From positions 1 through 47,221 of the forward strand of contig NZ_JAGQCS010000015.1 of assembly GCF_024346315.1 (NCBI RefSeq): a stretch of DNA of 47,221 nucleotides, read 5' to 3'. The position numbers and the translations under genes were made by a program. Below are positions 9,246-17,017 of the stretch, one piece after another. Numbering within the stretch: position 1 is the stretch's first letter; each line of letters starts with the position of its first letter. This DNA comes from Cyanobium sp. ATX 6F1 (lineage in GTDB: Bacteria > Cyanobacteriota > Cyanobacteriia > PCC-6307 > Cyanobiaceae). Under the pieces are notes generated by a model, which had not been told where the DNA came from, ran no database searches, and saw nothing but the letters and a program-made list of their open reading frames with translations.

Positions 9246-9283
9246 GCTTCGGCGAAGTTCCTCACACTCTTCTTCGCCGAAGC
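9246..9283 (+). terminator. Long inverted repeat after porin 1
   Basis: GCTTCGGCGAAG (9246-9257) and CTTCGCCGAAGC (9272-9283) form a perfect 12-bp stem with a 14-base loop, 17 bases after the porin stop. It is followed by TTCTTTC, which is a poor T-tract. It may be a first terminator or an RNA 3'-end stabiliser working with the terminator 40 bases further on. Confidence 0.6.
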
Positions 9284-9321
9284 TTCTTTCATTCACTTTT
9301 CACAATTTCTTCCTCAATCAA

Positions 9322-9352
9322 CCCAGCTGGTGAATCACCAGCTGGGTTTTTT
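9322..9352 (+). terminator. Rho-independent terminator of porin 1
   Basis: CCCAGCTGGT (9322-9331) and ACCAGCTGGG (9337-9346) make a perfect 10-bp stem with a 5-base loop followed by six T residues. It is one of the strongest terminators in the window and separates the two porin transcription units. Confidence 0.93.
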
Positions 9353-9410
9353 CGTGCCGAGCGCGCAATTTGTTTCTGGCCAGAGTTTTTGGGCGATCGG
9401 TGCCTGTGAA

Positions 9411-9436
9411 GGCCGTGTAGTCCGCGCTACACGGCC
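9411..9436. repeat. Perfect inverted repeat upstream of porin 2
   Basis: GGCCGTGTAG (9411-9420) and CTACACGGCC (9427-9436) are perfectly complementary with a 6-base spacer. No T-tract follows. It lies about 35 bases upstream of the putative -10 box of porin 2, so it could be an operator for a dimeric regulator or a DNA cruciform/hairpin. A role as terminator is unlikely. Confidence 0.55.
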
Positions 9437-9468
9437 GGGTAATCCTTGCCAGTCGATTTTTTTGAAAA

Positions 9469-9486
9469 CTGGCTAATATCAGCCAG
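9469..9486 (+). promoter_or_regulatory. Putative -10 box of porin 2 inside a small inverted repeat
   Basis: TAATAT at 9474-9479 is a good -10 hexamer, 45 bases before the porin start. It is embedded in CTGGCT-N6-AGCCAG (9469-9474 and 9481-9486). No good -35 lies 16-18 bases upstream; many cyanobacterial promoters lack one. The overlap of repeat and -10 is what an operator would look like. Assignment is by eye only. Confidence 0.45.
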
Positions 9487-9523
9487 CACCCTATGGTGCT
9501 TCCTCTTTTTGGTGTGAGGACCA

Positions 9524-11233
9524 ATGAAACTCTTCAGCAAGCTTGTGCTTGCCCCGGCCCTTTTGGGCTTGGCAACGCCGATGGCGGCTTCAGCCGCCGA
9601 TCTCAATCTCACTGATTTCAACCGTTACTCGGCGCCCGTCTCCAGCAAGGAGCAGGTCACCAGCATCACCCAGTTTTCCGACGTTCAGCCCACCTCCTGG
9701 GCCTATCAGGCGCTTTCGAACCTGGTTGAGCGCTACGGCTGCGTCGCCGGCTACCCCAACGGCACCTTCAAGGGCGGTCAGCCCCTGACCCGTTGGGAAG
9801 CCGCCGCTCTGCTCAACGCTTGCCTTGATCGGATCACCGAAGTGACCGATGAGCTCCAGAGACTCCTGAAAGAGTATCAAAAAGAGCTCGCCATCCTGCG
9901 TGGTCGCGTGGATGGCCTTGAGGCCAAGGTTGGTGAGTTAGAGGCCACCCAGTTCTCCACCACGACCAAGCTGCAAGGAGAGGCCACCTTCGTTCTTGGC
10001 GGTGTGGATGCCGGTGGTGACCGGCCAGGGGCTGGTGTGTTCGGTCCTGGTGGCAGTGTCCCTGGCGGCAGCGGCCGCAATGCAGCCGATAAGTACAACC
10101 AGCAGTTCGGCGCCACCACCTTCAGCTACGACCTGCGGTTGAACCTGCTCACCAGCTTCACCGGCAAGGATTTGCTCTATACCCGTCTGCGCTCGGGCAA
10201 CTTCAATAACGCCTTCAATGGCCAAGGCCTCAACCTCACGGCCCTGGACAAAGCGAGTAACGGCGCCAACAACGCCAGCGACGCGATCGGGGTTGATCGT
10301 CTCTACTACAGCTTCCCATGGGGCAAGGAGTTCACCTTCGTGCTGGGCGCCAAAGCCCGGAACACTGAGCACCTTGGGGTGACTCCAACGCTCTACGGGG
10401 GCGGCAAGGGTGAAAGGATCCTTGATCTGTTCTCGTTGAATGGCGCGCCGGGCACCTACAACAAAGCCACCGGTTCATTGGGGGCTGTGATCTGGAAGCA
10501 GAACGTCAAGAAAGGTCAGGGCCGTTTCAGCGCCTCGGCGAGCTATGTGGCTCCCCAGGGTAATGTCGGTGCGCCCAATGATGGGGACAGTAATTTCACC
10601 TGTTCCAGCGGCGAGGGTGGCATCGGCACGGATTGCTCCCGTTCCAGCTTCCTCACCCAGCTCGCCTATACCGCTCCCCAGTGGAGCGTCTCGGCGGCCT
10701 ACCGCTATGGCCAGTCAGCATCCAACTTCCGCAGGGGCACCAATTTTGTTGCCTCCAACAGCTGGTTCCTTGCCAATGGTGAATCCAACAGTGTGGCTGT
10801 GAACGCCTACTGGCAGCCCAAGACGAGTGGCTGGGTCCCCTCCATCAGCCTGGGCTGGGGATACAACTCTCTGTCCGATAACTCGATTCGTTCCACCGGT
10901 GTCGAGTTTGTTGCCCCTTACGTCACTCAATCCCAGAGCTGGTTCGCCGGCCTCCAGTGGACCGATGTGTTCGCGAAGGGTAATTCTGCGGGCATGGCTG
11001 TTGGCCAACCCACCTTCGCCACGGCCCTTACTCGAGGCAGCAGTGGTATCGGCAACACCACTCCGACAGATGGCAACTATGCCTGGGAGTGGTGGTACAA
11101 GTTCCAGGTGACCGACAACATTTCCGTCACCCCCGCCATCTTCTACCTGAGCCGCCCCCTCGGTCAGCTCACCGGAAATGGCAATTCCTTCGACACCCTC
11201 GGCTACCTCGTTCAGACCACCTTCAAGTTCTGA
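9524..11233 (+). CDS. SLH-domain outer-membrane porin (SomA/B-like), copy 2
   Basis: This 569-residue paralogue of the preceding porin has the same parts: signal peptide to ASA (about residue 24), SLH domain (FSDVQPTSWAYQALSNLVER), coiled coil (ITEVTDELQRLLKEYQKEL), and a barrel ending VQTTFKF. The first 150 residues are nearly identical to copy 1 while much of the barrel has diverged, notably the Gly/Asn-rich loops. The second half also has Cys residues (CSSGEGGIGTDC) absent from copy 1. The ATG is preceded by GTGAGGACC, as in copy 1. It is separately transcribed: a terminator precedes it and another follows. A difference in pore selectivity or expression condition is plausible but not shown. 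Confidence 0.95.
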   Translation: MKLFSKLVLAPALLGLATPMAASAADLNLTDFNRYSAPVSSKEQVTSITQFSDVQPTSWAYQALSNLVERYGCVAGYPNGTFKGGQPLTRWEAAALLNACLDRITEVTDELQRLLKEYQKELAILRGRVDGLEAKVGELEATQFSTTTKLQGEATFVLGGVDAGGDRPGAGVFGPGGSVPGGSGRNAADKYNQQFGATTFSYDLRLNLLTSFTGKDLLYTRLRSGNFNNAFNGQGLNLTALDKASNGANNASDAIGVDRLYYSFPWGKEFTFVLGAKARNTEHLGVTPTLYGGGKGERILDLFSLNGAPGTYNKATGSLGAVIWKQNVKKGQGRFSASASYVAPQGNVGAPNDGDSNFTCSSGEGGIGTDCSRSSFLTQLAYTAPQWSVSAAYRYGQSASNFRRGTNFVASNSWFLANGESNSVAVNAYWQPKTSGWVPSISLGWGYNSLSDNSIRSTGVEFVAPYVTQSQSWFAGLQWTDVFAKGNSAGMAVGQPTFATALTRGSSGIGNTTPTDGNYAWEWWYKFQVTDNISVTPAIFYLSRPLGQLTGNGNSFDTLGYLVQTTFKF

Positions 11234-11277
11234 TCCCAAGCGCCTCCCTCACACCCCTCACGTGCTTCACGCACACC

Positions 11278-11304
11278 GCCCCCCTGTTTCAGGGGGGCTT
11301 TTTT
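11278..11304 (+). terminator. Rho-independent terminator of porin 2
   Basis: GCCCCCCTG (11278-11286) and CAGGGGGGC (11290-11298) form a perfect 9-bp stem with a TTT loop followed by six T residues. It lies 45 bases after the porin 2 stop. Confidence 0.95.
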
Positions 11305-11369
11305 CATGGCGCCAGCTGGCGGCCCGCACAATCGATCCTGATTCGGGAAAATGGGGCCTCTTCCGAGAC

Positions 11370-12047
11370 TTGGAACCATTGCCTGCCGCCTCCAACCCCG
11401 ACCCCTACCGGGTGCTGGGCGTCAGCCGCCAGGCCAGCCCGGCGGAGATCAAGGCCGCCTACCGGGCCCTGGTCAAACGCCACCACCCCGATGCCGGCGG
11501 CGGGAGCGAGGCAATCGTGGCGATCAATGCCGCCTGGGCGCTGCTCCGTGACCCGGCCCGGCGCCTGCGTCACGACCAGGTCACAGGCCATGCAGGCGCC
11601 GCCGCCGCTGCCAAGGGGCGGCCCCACCGGGCTTCAGGCGCCCAGCGGGACGGGGAGTTGCTGCGCTGGCTGCAGCAGGTCTATGGGCCGATCGACCGGC
11701 TGCTGGGGCAGGTGATCAACCCATTCCCCGCAGAGTTACGCGCCCTCTCGGCCGATCCCTACGACGATGGCTTGATGGAGGCCTTCTGCTCCTTCCTTGC
11801 GCACGGCCGTCAGCGGCTCGAGAAGGTGGAGAGCCTGTTCCAATCGATGGCCTGCCCAGCCGCCGCCAAGGGTTTTGGCCTGAGCCTCTACCACTGCCTC
11901 AGCCAGGTGCAGGACGCCCTCGCTGAGCTGGAGCGCTACACCATGGGTTATGTGGACAGCTATCTGCGCGACGGGCGCGAGATGCTGCGGGAGGCCAAGC
12001 GGCGCCGCACGCTGCTGCACGAAGAGCGGCGTCGCCTTGAGCTCTAG
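11370..12047 (+). CDS. J-domain (DnaJ-like) protein
   Basis: An N-terminal J domain (about residues 9-70) includes DPYRVLGVSRQASPAEIKAA and the diagnostic HPD in VKRHHPDAGG. J domains stimulate the ATPase of an Hsp70 partner. The zinc-finger and C-terminal substrate domains of true DnaJ are missing. Instead the last 130 residues are helical, with a basic, Arg/Glu-rich end (REAKRRRTLLHEERRRLEL), so this is a specialised co-chaperone with unknown client. Start: TTG at 11370 or TTG at 11379; anything upstream would run into the porin terminator. The 3' end overlaps the convergent ndhO gene by four bases. Confidence 0.8.
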   Translation: MEPLPAASNPDPYRVLGVSRQASPAEIKAAYRALVKRHHPDAGGGSEAIVAINAAWALLRDPARRLRHDQVTGHAGAAAAAKGRPHRASGAQRDGELLRWLQQVYGPIDRLLGQVINPFPAELRALSADPYDDGLMEAFCSFLAHGRQRLEKVESLFQSMACPAAAKGFGLSLYHCLSQVQDALAELERYTMGYVDSYLRDGREMLREAKRRRTLLHEERRRLEL

Positions 12048-12298
12048 AAGCTTTCCAGCTGGTCGAGCCGCAGCCAGAGATCGGGCACGGGCCGGTTCCA
12101 GCGCAGCTGGGCGTGGTCGCCCTTGAGGGCCAGCACCTCGCCGGGCCCCTCGAACAGGTAAGCCGGTGGCTGGGGATCACTGGCGGCGGCCTCGAGGCTG
12201 CCGAGATAGGCGCTTCGGTTCACCTTCACCAGGGAGCCCTTCTTGATCGGAGCCACCGCTGGGCTGGGGGCCGAGGCCGTGCTGGGGGTTTCAGCCAT
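12044..12298 (-). CDS. ndhO: NAD(P)H-quinone oxidoreductase subunit O
   Basis: An 84-residue protein with the conserved NdhO core: IKKGSLVKVNRSAYLGSLEA, YLFEGPGEVLALKGDHAQLR, and the ending DLWLRLDQLESF. NdhO is a small subunit specific to photosynthetic NDH-1, which works in cyclic electron flow and respiration at the thylakoid. The N-terminus is Ala/Pro-rich and variable. Start: ATG at 12298 (MAETPS) matches the usual NdhO beginning; an upstream ATG at 12319 would add seven residues. The gene is divergent from the antiporter gene and convergent with the J-domain gene. Confidence 0.93.
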   Translation of the reverse strand: MAETPSTASAPSPAVAPIKKGSLVKVNRSAYLGSLEAAASDPQPPAYLFEGPGEVLALKGDHAQLRWNRPVPDLWLRLDQLESF

Positions 12299-12399
12299 CG
12301 CGACTCGGGAACGATCCATGTGTGTGCAGGTTACCGGCCCTGGCGGTGGAGACGCCGCATCAGCAGGCCTATAAGAGGGCCAGAACGGGGCGCGCGGTC

Positions 12400-13635
12400 T
12401 TGACTCACAACCTGGCCCTTTCGCTGACGCTGTTCGGCGGGCTGCTGCTGATGGCTGTGTGGCTTGACGACATGGCCGCCCGGATCAGGGTGCCCGGCAT
12501 CCTGCTGGTGCTGGTGCTGGGTCTCCTGATCGACAACAACCTCAGCGCACTGCCAGGTGATTCCCCGCCCCTGCTGAGCCTGGCCAACGCGGAGCAGATC
12601 TCTCAGTTGGCGCTGGTGCTGGTGCTCTTCTTCGGTGGGCTCACCACCAACTGGAGGGAAATGCGCCTGGTGGTTCGGCCCGCCGTGCGGCTGGCCACCC
12701 TCGGTTCGTTGTTGACCGCCGCCTTGGTCACCGCCTACATCCTCGGTCTGCAGAGCCTGCCCTTCTCGGCGGTGCCCGTGAGCCTGGCTGTCGCCCTGTT
12801 CATCGGCGCGATGGTCTGCAGCACCGATGCCTCCGCCACCCTGGGTTTGCTGCGTCCCCTTGTGGGGCGACTGCCGCAACGGCTGATCGATCTTCTGGAG
12901 TGCGAGTCAGCCCTCAACGACCCCATGGCCGTGGTGCTGGCGGGGCTGGCCCTGGCGCTTGCGGCGGGGGATGCGGGGCAGGGATCTGAGGTGGTGGTGG
13001 AGGTGATGCGCCAGTTTCTGCTCGGGGTGTTTCTGGGCTTCATCGGTGGCAAGGCCGCCACGCTTCTGCTCAGCAGTCAGCGGAGCCAGTCCTATGGACG
13101 TCTTGGGGCGATCGTCAGCCTGGCGTTGCTGATGGTGGTGGCGGGGGGCTCGAACCTTGTGGGGGCCAGCGGCTTGCTGGCGGCCTATCTGATGGGCCTG
13201 GTGCTGGGCAACGACCCCCAGGTGGATCGGCCGCTGCTGGAGGAGTCCCATGCCGGTTTCGCCAAGCTGGCCGAGCTGGTGTTGTTTCTCTGCCTGGGGC
13301 TTGTGGTGGAGCCCAACGACGTGGTCAATGATCTGTTCTGGGCGCTGTTGCTCCTGATCGGCATGGTTCTCTCCCGTTGGGTCGTGGTGGAGCTGTTGCT
13401 GCTGCGATCCGGGTTCCAGTGGCCCCAGCGGCTGTTCACCACCCTGGCGGGCCTGCGCGGGGCTGTGCCGGTGGCCATCGCCATTCAGGCTGCCGCCAGC
13501 CCGGTGGCCTGGGGCCAGATGATGCCACCCCTGGCCCTGGCGGTGGTGCTGCTGGGTCTGATGACTCAGGGGCTGTCCCTGGTGCCGGTGGCGCGTTGGC
13601 TGGGCCTGGCCCAGGACACGCCCGCTGCCCCATAG
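12400..13635 (+). CDS. CPA1-type cation/proton antiporter
   Basis: A 411-residue membrane protein with about 12 hydrophobic segments. It carries the CPA hallmark stretches VCSTDASATLGLLRPLVG and LLECESALNDPMAVVLAGL, equivalent to the TDA...ESxxNDP ion-site motifs of NhaP/CvrA-type exchangers. It would exchange Na+ or K+ for H+ across the cytoplasmic or thylakoid membrane. No C-terminal RCK/TrkA domain is present, unlike the longer CvrA proteins. Start: TTG at 12400 (LTHNLALSLTLFGG), just before the first helix. No ATG occurs before the middle of that helix, so the exact start is uncertain. Which cation is carried cannot be decided. Confidence 0.85.
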   Translation: MTHNLALSLTLFGGLLLMAVWLDDMAARIRVPGILLVLVLGLLIDNNLSALPGDSPPLLSLANAEQISQLALVLVLFFGGLTTNWREMRLVVRPAVRLATLGSLLTAALVTAYILGLQSLPFSAVPVSLAVALFIGAMVCSTDASATLGLLRPLVGRLPQRLIDLLECESALNDPMAVVLAGLALALAAGDAGQGSEVVVEVMRQFLLGVFLGFIGGKAATLLLSSQRSQSYGRLGAIVSLALLMVVAGGSNLVGASGLLAAYLMGLVLGNDPQVDRPLLEESHAGFAKLAELVLFLCLGLVVEPNDVVNDLFWALLLLIGMVLSRWVVVELLLLRSGFQWPQRLFTTLAGLRGAVPVAIAIQAAASPVAWGQMMPPLALAVVLLGLMTQGLSLVPVARWLGLAQDTPAAP

Positions 13636-13663
13636 CCTGGTCTTTCCTTTTGCACTGACCCGC

Positions 13664-14605
13664 GTGCGCCTGTTGCTCCTTGGCTGCACCGGTTTCGTGG
13701 GCCGCGAGCTGGTGCCCCATCTGCTCGGGCGGGGTCACCAGATCACCGTGCTGAGCCGTCGCCCCGGGGCCCTTCCGGCTCTCGGATCGGCAGAGCTCGA
13801 TCGGCTGGTGCTCGATCCCGCTCAGCCTGCGAGCTGGCAGGACCCGGCTCTGATCGCCGCTTTGAGGGCGGCCGAGGGGGTGGTGAACCTGGCGGGGGAA
13901 CCGATCGCCGAGCGCCGCTGGAGCCCCGCCCAGCTGCAGCTGCTGGTGGACAGCCGGGTGCGCAGCACCGAGCTGCTGGTGGAGGCGATCAAGGCGGCTG
14001 GGGCTCCGCCGGCGGTGCTCGTGAATGGTTCGGCCGTGGGTTATTACGGCACCGATCGCGACGCCCGCTTCGATGAGGGCAGCCCGGCGGGCAGCGACGT
14101 GCTGGGCCGGCTCTGCGGGGCCTGGGAGGCGGCGGCCGATGGGGCGCTTGCGGCTGGAGTGGGCCGGCTGGTGAAGCTGCGCATCGGCATCGTGCTCGGA
14201 CCCGATGGCGGCGCCCTCGGCAAGATGCTGCCGGTCTTCCGGGCCGGCTTCGGCGGCCCCATTGGCTCGGGCCGGCAATGGATGAGCTGGATCCAGCGCA
14301 CGGATCTCTGCCGTCTGGTGGCCGCGGCCCTGGAGGATCCCGCCTTCGATGGCACCTACAACGCTGTGGCCCCCAAGCCGGTGACCATGGCCGTCTTTGC
14401 CTCCAGCCTCGGCCGGGTGCTGGGTCGCCCCAGCCTGCTGCCGGTGCCAGGACCGCTGCTGCAGCTCCTGCTCGGCGATGGGGCCCAGGTGGTGCTGGAG
14501 GGTCAGCAGGTGCTCCCTGAGCGCCTGCTGCATCAGGGCTTTGCCTTCAGCTATCCCGAGATCAGCGCTGCCCTCGCCGCTGCCACCAGCCCAGGGCACC
14601 GCTGA
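13664..14605 (+). CDS. TIGR01777-family NAD(P)-dependent epimerase (YfcH/SulA-like)
   Basis: A 313-residue extended short-chain dehydrogenase. The Rossmann motif GCTGFVGRELVPHLLGRGH is at the very N-terminus, VVNLAGEPIAERRW lies in the middle, and NGSAVGYYG carries the active-site Tyr region. The TIGR01777 signatures MSWIQRTDLCRLV and YNAVAPKPVTM follow, and a DUF1731-type tail with LPERLLHQGFAFSYPEI ends the protein. The physiological substrate of this family is not established. Start is GTG at 13664, 28 bases after the antiporter stop. The 3' end overlaps the convergent gene at 14562 by 44 bases. Confidence 0.88.
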   Translation: MRLLLLGCTGFVGRELVPHLLGRGHQITVLSRRPGALPALGSAELDRLVLDPAQPASWQDPALIAALRAAEGVVNLAGEPIAERRWSPAQLQLLVDSRVRSTELLVEAIKAAGAPPAVLVNGSAVGYYGTDRDARFDEGSPAGSDVLGRLCGAWEAAADGALAAGVGRLVKLRIGIVLGPDGGALGKMLPVFRAGFGGPIGSGRQWMSWIQRTDLCRLVAAALEDPAFDGTYNAVAPKPVTMAVFASSLGRVLGRPSLLPVPGPLLQLLLGDGAQVVLEGQQVLPERLLHQGFAFSYPEISAALAAATSPGHR

Positions 14606-14858
14606 GCAGCGCGGCGGCCATCAACAGCCCGATGGCGGGGGTGAACAGGGGTTCCCAGAGCCGTTGAAACAGCGCCAGGGGCGCCTCGATCTGCCGTCCG
14701 TGCAGCACCACCGCAAGGGCGAACCACAGGGCTCCTGCGATCACGAGGAACACGTCCGCCACCAGAAAATTGTCCAGGACGTTCTTGAAGCGGGCGCCTG
14801 AGCTCGGTTGATCGATGCCTGGAGTGGCAGGCGGGGCTTGGGCAGCGGGGTCAGCCAT
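14562..14858 (-). CDS. Small two-helix membrane protein, unknown function
   Basis: A 98-residue protein. A Pro/Ala-rich N-terminal tail (about 1-27) is followed by two hydrophobic segments, near LVADVFLVIAGALWFALAVVL and PAIGLLMAAALLSGALGWW, with a short basic C-terminus. No family name is recognised; the layout resembles conserved hypothetical proteins of picocyanobacteria. Start: ATG at 14858 overlaps the last eight bases of the upstream LpxB-related gene, suggesting coupled translation. The 3' end overlaps the convergent epimerase gene by 44 bases. Confidence 0.7.
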   Translation of the reverse strand: MADPAAQAPPATPGIDQPSSGARFKNVLDNFLVADVFLVIAGALWFALAVVLHGRQIEAPLALFQRLWEPLFTPAIGLLMAAALLSGALGWWQRRGQR

Positions 14859-16068
14859 GGGCGGAATTGTGCAGGGCCTGGGCGGAGGGCCCCAGCAGGG
14901 CGGCGATCTGATGGGCCATCCTCGCCGCCCCACCGCCGGATCCGATCCGCACCTGGCCGTTGCGGTGGCAGCGATCGGATAAATCAGCATCCGCCAGCAG
15001 CACGCTGATCAGTTCAGCGCTGGCCTGAAGGTTGGCCGCAGAACCTGGTGCCCCTGGGGCGCAGAACAGGGACGGACCCAGCAGTCGCCGTTGGGCCTCG
15101 GCAAAGCCCGGGGTGAACTGGGGACCGAAACCGGGCAGTTGCAGCACCGGTTTGCCCAGTCCCACCGCCTGCTCCGCCGCCGTGCCCGTCATCGACAGCA
15201 GCAGATCGCTCTGCTGCACGATCGCCGCGAACTGGCCCCAGCGCAGCTGCAGGCCCAGGGGCCCGTGCCGCAACACCGTTCCATCAAGCCGCCAGCCCAG
15301 GGGTTCAGCCAAGGCCTTGACGCTCTCCAGGGAGAGCTCGCCCACCAGGGCCGCCTCCAGGGCCAGGGTTTCCGCCTGGCGCAGCGGCGCCGCCAGGCGG
15401 GTCAGCACCTGCAGCATCAGCTCGAGGTTGCGCTCGGCCTCCGGAAGCCGGCTGCCGGGCAGCAGCCCCAGGCGCTGGGCCGCCGGCGGCGCGCCCGGCG
15501 CCTCCAAGGGCCCGCTGGGCTCCAGAACGCGGTCGAGGAAGGGGTTGCCCAGGAAGGTCACCGGTCTCCTGAGCTGCTGGCTGAGATCGCCCGCGGTGAG
15601 AGCATCGCGGCTGAACACCCGCTGGAACCGCTGGCTGCGCAGGCAGGCGCCGCAGGGCCAGGGCAGCCGCAGACGGCCCTCGTAATGGCTGGAGTAGGCC
15701 ACCAGGTAGGTGACCACCGGCCGCCGCACCAGCCAGGCCGCCAGCACCGGGATCACATCCCCCACCACCACCACCAGGTCGTAGCGGCCAGCGATGCGGG
15801 CCAGCAGCGCCAGGCGCCGCAGCAGGTAGAGCAGCTGCCCCTCGACGATCTCCGTGAGCCGGCCCAGGTGGCTCGTGTAGCCGAGCCCGCCGGTGCTGTA
15901 CTCGCGGGTGTGGCCCAACACCTGCAGGCCCGCCTGGCGGTAGGCCTGGCCGTGGCCCACCAGGGGCAGGGCCGCCAGCTCGAAGCCCCTCTCGATCAGC
16001 TCCTGGCCGATCAGGGCGCCGCTGAGGTCCTCCCCGTGCCCGTTGCTGAGCAGCAGGATCCGGCTCAA
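14851..16068 (-). CDS. Lipid-A-disaccharide synthase-related protein (TIGR03492 type)
   Basis: A 405-residue GT-B-fold glycosyltransferase homologue. N-terminal LLLSNGHGEDLSGALIGQEL resembles the LpxB start. LGLLPGSRLPEAERNLELML and LLLSMTGTAAEQAVGLGKPV correspond to the nucleotide-sugar-binding half. TIGR03492 proteins occur in cyanobacteria beside, not instead of, true LpxB, and their acceptor is not known. Start: TTG at 16068 overlaps the TGA of the upstream TPR gene as TTGA, so translation is probably coupled. A genuine lipid A role is not supported by this sequence alone. Confidence 0.82.
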   Translation of the reverse strand: MSRILLLSNGHGEDLSGALIGQELIERGFELAALPLVGHGQAYRQAGLQVLGHTREYSTGGLGYTSHLGRLTEIVEGQLLYLLRRLALLARIAGRYDLVVVVGDVIPVLAAWLVRRPVVTYLVAYSSHYEGRLRLPWPCGACLRSQRFQRVFSRDALTAGDLSQQLRRPVTFLGNPFLDRVLEPSGPLEAPGAPPAAQRLGLLPGSRLPEAERNLELMLQVLTRLAAPLRQAETLALEAALVGELSLESVKALAEPLGWRLDGTVLRHGPLGLQLRWGQFAAIVQQSDLLLSMTGTAAEQAVGLGKPVLQLPGFGPQFTPGFAEAQRRLLGPSLFCAPGAPGSAANLQASAELISVLLADADLSDRCHRNGQVRIGSGGGAARMAHQIAALLGPSAQALHNSAHG

Positions 16069-16484
16069 GCGTCCAGCCAGCCCTTGAGTTTTTCCAGGGC
16101 CTTCCAGCCGGGCTTGCGGCTCAGCCCATCGGCGATCGAAGCGTGCAGTTCACCGGCCAGATCCGGCGCCATCGCCATCACCCGTCGCACCAGGTCCACG
16201 TGCTCACGCACCCCCTTGGCGTTGGTTTCCAGCAGGGCCAGGCTGAGATTGATGCGGGACTGGGGGTCCTGGGGGTTCAGCTTGACCGCCGTGCGCGCCG
16301 AGCGCAGCGCCTCCTGGGGCTGGTCATTGAGCAGCTGCAGCCAGGCCAGGCAAGTCCAGCCGGCGGAGTGCTGCGGTGCCTGGGCGGTGATGGCGCGGAA
16401 ATCCTCCAGCACCTCAGCAGCCGGGGCCCCCTGCTGGTAGCGACCGATGGCGTCCTCGAAGAGGGTGTCGTGGCTGGCCGTCAT
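16065..16484 (-). CDS. Tetratricopeptide-repeat protein
   Basis: A 139-residue soluble protein made of TPR helices: AGWTCLAWLQLLNDQPQEAL, then the following ARTAVKLNPQDPQSRINLSL repeat, with a helical cap. TPR modules bind protein partners. No catalytic domain or signal peptide is present. It is first in a three-gene minus-strand unit (TPR, LpxB-related, small membrane protein) joined by stop/start overlaps, so it may assist the glycosyltransferase-like protein. That link is contextual only. Confidence 0.8.
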   Translation of the reverse strand: MTASHDTLFEDAIGRYQQGAPAAEVLEDFRAITAQAPQHSAGWTCLAWLQLLNDQPQEALRSARTAVKLNPQDPQSRINLSLALLETNAKGVREHVDLVRRVMAMAPDLAGELHASIADGLSRKPGWKALEKLKGWLDA

Positions 16485-16538
16485 GGTCGCGAAAGGGCGC
16501 GCGGAGCGATCACCAGAGTCCCATGGGGCCAGCCTGAA

Positions 16539-16928
16539 CTAAACAGCGAAGGAACTGCCGCAGCCACAGGTCTGGCTGGCGTTGGGGTTGCTGAAGTTGA
16601 AGCCGCCGCCGATCAGCGCTGAACTGAAATCCAGCTGCATCCCGTAGATGTAAAGCAGGCTCTTGGGATCACTCACCACCTTGAAGGGCTGGGCCCCCTC
16701 GGGCTCGTAGATGTAAACGGCGTCATCGGCCGCGATGGCGCCGGCGTCGATGAAGTCCATCGTGTAGCTCATGCCGCTGCAGCCCCCGGAGCGCACCCCC
16801 ACCCGCAGCGCCTTGGCTTCGCCCTGCTGCTGACAGAGGGTGGCCAGCTGGCGCATGGCCGGCTCGGTCACGAGGATCCCCTTGCCATCGGCGGCGGTGT
16901 GGGTGCGGGGGCTGGTTTCGACGGTCAT
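16539..16928 (-). CDS. HesB/IscA/SufA-family Fe-S cluster assembly protein
   Basis: A 129-residue A-type carrier. It has the three conserved cysteines: C50 in [10 protein letters not shown], and C121 and C123 in QTCGCGSSF near the C-terminus. These bind iron or a transient [2Fe-2S] cluster for delivery to apoproteins. The sequence between them ([20 protein letters not shown]) is typical of the SufA/IscA group. Start: ATG at 16928 gives MTVETSP; an upstream start at 16970 would overlap the opposite transcript with a low-complexity tail. The gene is divergent from the carotene desaturase gene. Confidence 0.93.
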   Translation of the reverse strand: MTVETSPRTHTAADGKGILVTEPAMRQLATLCQQQGEAKALRVGVRSGGCSGMSYTMDFIDAGAIAADDAVYIYEPEGAQPFKVVSDPKSLLYIYGMQLDFSSALIGGGFNFSNPNASQTCGCGSSFAV

Positions 16929-17017
16929 GGGTGGCGCGGGCGAACGGGCGGGGCGGTTTCTTGAATCCACTCTATGGAGGCCGGCTTCATAGAGTCGTGG
17001 GAACCAAGGGAGAACCG

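Noticed and set aside
9462-9479. TTGAAA as -35 for the TAATAT -10 of porin 2
   Set aside because: The spacing is only six bases, far from the 16-18 needed.
11178-11369. Longer N-terminus for the J-domain protein starting inside the porin 2 gene
   Set aside because: The extension would cross the porin 2 terminator and has no conserved sequence.
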